Assembly (NCBI GenBank): GCA_038320885.1 | Contig: JBBQER010000017.1 | Location: forward strand, 1-48,391 | Origin: JBBQER01 sp038320885 | GTDB taxonomy: Bacteria > Actinomycetota > Acidimicrobiia > IMCC26256 > PALSA-610 | Length of the DNA: 48,391 nucleotides | Direction: 5' to 3' | Shown here: positions 45,600 through 48,391 of the stretch, one piece after another | How the letters are laid out: every line of letters starts with the position of its first letter | How positions within the stretch are numbered: the stretch's first letter is position 1 | The notes under the pieces: generated by a model | Databases searched by the model: none | Told to the model about the DNA's origin: nothing | The model's input: only the letters and a program-made list of their open reading frames with translations | Translations under genes and position numbers: made by a program

Positions 45600-45995
45600 A
45601 TGGACGTTCGCAAGACAGTCACTGACGCCGGGTACATCGCTATCGGCCTCGGGGTCATGGGATACCAGCAGGGGCAGGCTCGCCGCCGCGAGCTCACCCA
45701 GAAGCTCGGCACCGTTCCGGCTCGGTTCGAGGAGCGGGGCCGCGAGGTGCAGGGTTTCCTCGCCGAGGGCACCCGCCAGATCGGCGCCCGCGGCGTTGCG
45801 GCTCGGGGCCGCGCCGAGGACCAGGTCCGGTCCACGGTGTCACGGGTGCAGGAACTGGGCGGCGAAGTCGCCAAGCGCGTCGAGCCCGTGGTCGAGCAGG
45901 TGCAAACGCAACTCGGTGATCTTCCCGAGCGCGTCGTGCAAGTGATCGAGCCCGTCGCCGCCAAGGTGCGCGAGCGCACCGGAAGCGCCGCCTAG
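45600..45995 (+). CDS. Small amphipathic coiled-coil protein
   Basis: From ATG 45600, with GGAG six bases upstream, the protein has 131 residues. A short hydrophobic N-terminal patch (about 9-24, AGYIAIGLGVMGYQQG) is followed by a long amphipathic helix with many Arg, Glu and Gln and almost no aromatic residues, e.g. SRVQELGGEVAKRVEPVVEQ. It resembles HBHA/phasin-like proteins in character only; I recognise no domain. It has its own strong-looking promoter and an operator-like dyad, so it is probably regulated, perhaps by stress. It is followed by cofD after 45 bases. Confidence 0.8.
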   Translation: MDVRKTVTDAGYIAIGLGVMGYQQGQARRRELTQKLGTVPARFEERGREVQGFLAEGTRQIGARGVAARGRAEDQVRSTVSRVQELGGEVAKRVEPVVEQVQTQLGDLPERVVQVIEPVAAKVRERTGSAA

Positions 45996-46040
45996 TAACT
46001 CGAGAGAAGTCCCGAGCACGGCCCGCACTACATTCCGGGC

Positions 46041-46979
46041 GTGCTCGTAGCCCTCGCCGGCGGTGTCGGCGCTGCTCGTTTCCTCGCCGGACTCGTGCGC
46101 GCCGTGCCGCCGGACGAGATCGTCGCCATCGTCAACACCGGTGACGACGACGAGTTCCACGGGCTGCACGTCTCCCCCGATCTCGACTCGGTCACCTACA
46201 CGCTCGCCGGCGCCTCGAACGCCGCGCAGGGTTGGGGCCTCGAAGGCGAAACCTTCGCCACGCTCGACGCGCTCGCCCGCTACGACGTTCCCACCTGGTT
46301 CCGCCTCGGCGACAAGGACCTGGCGACGCACCTCTTCCGCACGCAGCGCCTGGCCGCCGGCGCGACGCTCTCCGAGGTGACCGCCGAGATCACCCGGGCG
46401 TGGGGTCTCGGCCTGACACTCGTGCCGATGACCGACGACCGCGTCCGCACGCGCATCACGGTGACCCGCGACGGTGGCCACACCGAAGAGATCGCGATGC
46501 AGCAATGGTTCGTCGGGGAGCGGTCGGAATCGCCGGTCGTGTCGGTTCGCTTCGACGGCGCGGATCACGCCCGGCCCGCGCCCGGCGTGCTGGAGGCGTT
46601 GCGCACCGCCGACGCGATCTTGATCTGTCCGTCGAACCCGGTGATCTCGATCGGCCCGATTCTCGCGGTACCAGGGATACGCGACGCGCTCGTCGCCCGG
46701 AGGGAGCGCGTGATCGCGATCAGCCCGATCGTCGGCGGTGCTCCCGTGAAGGGACCGGCCGATCGCCTCATGGCTCCGCTCGGTATGGCGGTGTCGTGTG
46801 TGGGCGTCGCCCGTGCGTACGCGGAGATTTGCGGCGCGCTCGTGATCGACCAGGTCGACGCGCAGCTCGCGGGGGACGTCGAAGCCACGGGCGTTCGTCC
46901 GATCGTCACCGACACGATGATGCGCAGCACCGACATCGCCACGGCGCTCGCCCGCCGCACGCTCGCCGCTGTCGCCTGA
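46041..46979 (+). CDS. cofD: 2-phospho-L-lactate transferase (F420 biosynthesis)
   Basis: The 312-residue protein starts at GTG 46041. It has LVALAGGVGAARFLAGL (nucleotide loop), IVNTGDDDEFHGLHVSPDLD (metal and substrate site) and ILICPSNPVISIGPILAVP with ISPIVGGAPVKGPADRLM. It joins the phosphoenolpyruvyl or lactyl-phospho-guanosine donor to Fo, giving dehydro-F420-0 or F420-0. In mycobacteria it is named FbiA. It is directly followed by cofE and the nitroreductase, so this is the F420 operon. Confidence 0.95.
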   Translation: MLVALAGGVGAARFLAGLVRAVPPDEIVAIVNTGDDDEFHGLHVSPDLDSVTYTLAGASNAAQGWGLEGETFATLDALARYDVPTWFRLGDKDLATHLFRTQRLAAGATLSEVTAEITRAWGLGLTLVPMTDDRVRTRITVTRDGGHTEEIAMQQWFVGERSESPVVSVRFDGADHARPAPGVLEALRTADAILICPSNPVISIGPILAVPGIRDALVARRERVIAISPIVGGAPVKGPADRLMAPLGMAVSCVGVARAYAEICGALVIDQVDAQLAGDVEATGVRPIVTDTMMRSTDIATALARRTLAAVA

Positions 46980-46990
46980 TCGAACTCCCG

Positions 46991-47704
46991 GTGCCGGCCG
47001 CGCTCTCCATCGTGCCCATCGGCGGCATCGGCGAGATCCGACCGGGCGACGAGCTGGCGCAGCTGATCCTCGACGCCGCGACCGACCAGGAAACCCCGAT
47101 CACGAACGGCGATTGCCTCGTCGTGACCCAGAAAATCGTGTCGAAGGCAGAGGGGCGGTTGGTGGCGCTCGACCCCCTCGATCTCGACGCGCGTCGCCGG
47201 CTCGTCGAATCCGAGTCGGTGCGGATCGTGCGCCGCCGCGGTGACCTCACGATCAGCGAGACCGCCCACGGTTTCGTGTGCGCGAACGCGGGGATCGACC
47301 TGTCGAACGTGGAGGAAGGTTGGGCGGCGTTGCTGCCCGTCGACGCCGACCGCTCGGCCAAGCACGTGCGCGACGCGTTGCGCGCCCGCAGCGGCCTCGA
47401 GGTCGCGGTGATCGTCTCCGACACCTTTGGGCGGCCATGGCGTCAGGGGCTGACCGATGTCGCCATCGGCGTGAGCGGCATCGCCGCGGTGGTCGACCTG
47501 CGCAACACAGCCGACGCGACCGGGCGCGTGCTCCAGGTCACCGAGGTTGCGATCGCCGACGAGATCGCGTCGGCCGCGGAGCTGGTCATGGGCAAGGCCG
47601 CCGGGGTGCCGGTCGCGATCGTCCGCGGGCTCGACGCGTCGTGGTTCGGCGACGGCTCGGTGCGACAGCTCATCCGCCCGCCCCAAGAGGACCTCTTCCG
47701 ATGA
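46991..47704 (+). CDS. cofE: F420:gamma-glutamyl ligase
   Basis: From GTG 46991 the protein has 237 residues; there is no ATG and no clear ribosome site, so the start is uncertain. IGEIRPGDELAQLI, GDCLVVTQKIVSKAEGR, FVCANAGIDLSNVEEG and VIVSDTFGRPWRQGLTDVAIG are characteristic of CofE. It adds glutamates to F420-0 with GTP. In mycobacteria this domain is the N-terminal half of FbiB; here it is a separate protein. Its stop overlaps the ATG of the nitroreductase by four bases (ATGA). Confidence 0.93.
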   Translation: MPAALSIVPIGGIGEIRPGDELAQLILDAATDQETPITNGDCLVVTQKIVSKAEGRLVALDPLDLDARRRLVESESVRIVRRRGDLTISETAHGFVCANAGIDLSNVEEGWAALLPVDADRSAKHVRDALRARSGLEVAVIVSDTFGRPWRQGLTDVAIGVSGIAAVVDLRNTADATGRVLQVTEVAIADEIASAAELVMGKAAGVPVAIVRGLDASWFGDGSVRQLIRPPQEDLFR

Positions 47705-48321
47705 CCGTGCGGAACACGCGTGTGCCCGAGTTCATCGAGCAACGACGATCCATCCGAGCGTTCCGGGCCGAGCCGGTCGATCGCGGGCTGCTCGACACGC
47801 TGGTCGAAGCCGCGTGCCTCGCGCCCGCGCCGCATCACTCCCGACCGTGGCGCTTCGTGGTGATCGACACCGACGACGCCAAGCTCGCGCTCGCGCAGGG
47901 CATGGGCGTTCAGTGGCGGGCCGACCTCGAGCGCGACGGCGTCGCGGCCGAACGCATCGCCGACCTCGTCAAGGCGTCGCACGCCAAGATCATCGGCGCG
48001 CCCGCGCTCGTGCTCGCGTGCCTCACGTGGGACGGGCTCGACCGCTACCCCGACGAAACACGCCAACGCGCCGAGTGGGGCATGGCGCTGCTCTCGTTGG
48101 GCGCGTCGGCCGAGAACCTCATGTTGAGCGCCGCCGACGCCGGTCTCGCAACGTGTTGGGTCGCGGCGCCGATCTTCTGTGCGGAAGCCGCGCGCGACGC
48201 GTTGCAACTGCCGACCGAGTGGCTCCCCCACGCGCTGGTGCTCGTCGGCCATCCCGATCCGGCATACGTCGCGAGAGAGCGACCGCCCGTACCGCTCGAT
48301 TCGCTACGGCTGAACCTATAG
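47701..48321 (+). CDS. Nitroreductase-family protein, probable dehydro-F420-0 reductase
   Basis: The 206-residue flavoprotein begins TRVPEFIEQRRSIRAFRAEP and has APAPHHSRPWRFVVIDTDD (FMN phosphate contact), LLSLGASAENLMLSAADAGL and THE-like end GHPDPAYVARERPPVPLDSL. It corresponds to the C-terminal half of mycobacterial FbiB, which reduces dehydro-F420-0 with FMN. The overlap with cofE (ATGA) implies coupling. Because the actinobacterial CofD branch yields dehydro-F420-0, this reductase would be needed for mature F420. Confidence 0.9.
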   Translation: MTVRNTRVPEFIEQRRSIRAFRAEPVDRGLLDTLVEAACLAPAPHHSRPWRFVVIDTDDAKLALAQGMGVQWRADLERDGVAAERIADLVKASHAKIIGAPALVLACLTWDGLDRYPDETRQRAEWGMALLSLGASAENLMLSAADAGLATCWVAAPIFCAEAARDALQLPTEWLPHALVLVGHPDPAYVARERPPVPLDSLRLNL

Positions 48322-48357
48322 CAACGCACAATGAGTGCGACGAGCGAATCGACGTAA

Positions 48358-48391
48358 CTAGCGCGCGCCGGCGAGCTGGCCCTTGAAGTGC
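48358..48391 (-). CDS. C-terminal end of a gene leaving the window
   Basis: A minus-strand frame ends with HFKGQLAGAR and a TAG at 48360-48358. Only ten residues lie in the window, so no family can be assigned. The convergent position after the F420 operon and the good codon pattern suggest a real gene. Confidence 0.4.
   Translation of the reverse strand, partial: HFKGQLAGAR

Overview
The window is high-GC, densely packed chromosomal DNA from an actinobacterium, most likely an uncultured member of the Acidimicrobiia. That placement is inferred from gene content, not from a marker RNA: F420 biosynthesis genes (cofD, cofE, a nitroreductase), an F420-type luciferase-like oxidoreductase, the Trm112 / SIS isomerase / phosphomannomutase cluster near ahcY, a DUF5719 protein coupled to a giant membrane glycosyltransferase, and a secA-prfB-ftsE-ftsX run. 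I see no rRNA, tRNA or CRISPR array.

Layout. 1-1600 (minus): a TasA-like exported protein followed by a SipW-like signal peptidase whose reading frame continues into a repeat-rich ectodomain and leaves the window. 1.8-5.7 kb: a LuxR-type response regulator divergent from a multi-PAS histidine kinase. 5.7-15 kb: mixed metabolic and exported genes (two VOC proteins, SDR, aldose epimerase, SGNH hydrolase, dual-specificity phosphatase, subtilase with six C-terminal repeats, lysoplasmalogenase, acyl-CoA dehydrogenase, F420-type oxidoreductase). 15-22.6 kb (minus): core genes comF, hpf, a NarL-type regulator, secA, prfB, ftsE, ftsX. 22.6-26.7 kb: an accessory patch with a frameshifted methyltransferase, a GNAT acetyltransferase, an IS110-type element whose transposase has an in-frame stop, and a uridine-kinase-like P-loop protein. 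26.7-34.1 kb: SDR, ahcY, nitrilase, SIS-type sugar-phosphate isomerase, Trm112, a cupin/LysR divergent pair, manB. 34.2-38.1 kb (minus): a large polytopic membrane protein, a 57-residue zinc ribbon and a CPBP protease. 38.2-48.4 kb: ftsH, a thioredoxin-like protein, DUF5719, a GT2 membrane glycosyltransferase, a small amphipathic protein with a clear promoter/operator, and cofD-cofE-nitroreductase.

How the genes work together. ManB and the SIS isomerase would supply mannose phosphates for envelope glycans, and the large membrane proteins probably act on the same envelope. CofD, CofE and the nitroreductase would make mature F420, which the luciferase-like enzyme at 14 kb could use. FtsE/FtsX, SecA, FtsH and PrfB are housekeeping. 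The most unusual parts are the signal peptidase fused to a repeat ectodomain beside its probable substrate; the noncoding upstream end of the IS110 element, a candidate bridge-RNA locus; the operator-overlapped promoter at 45.5 kb; and the structured leader of ahcY. I found no clearly new multi-gene system; the signal-peptidase fusion is the best candidate for an undescribed arrangement.
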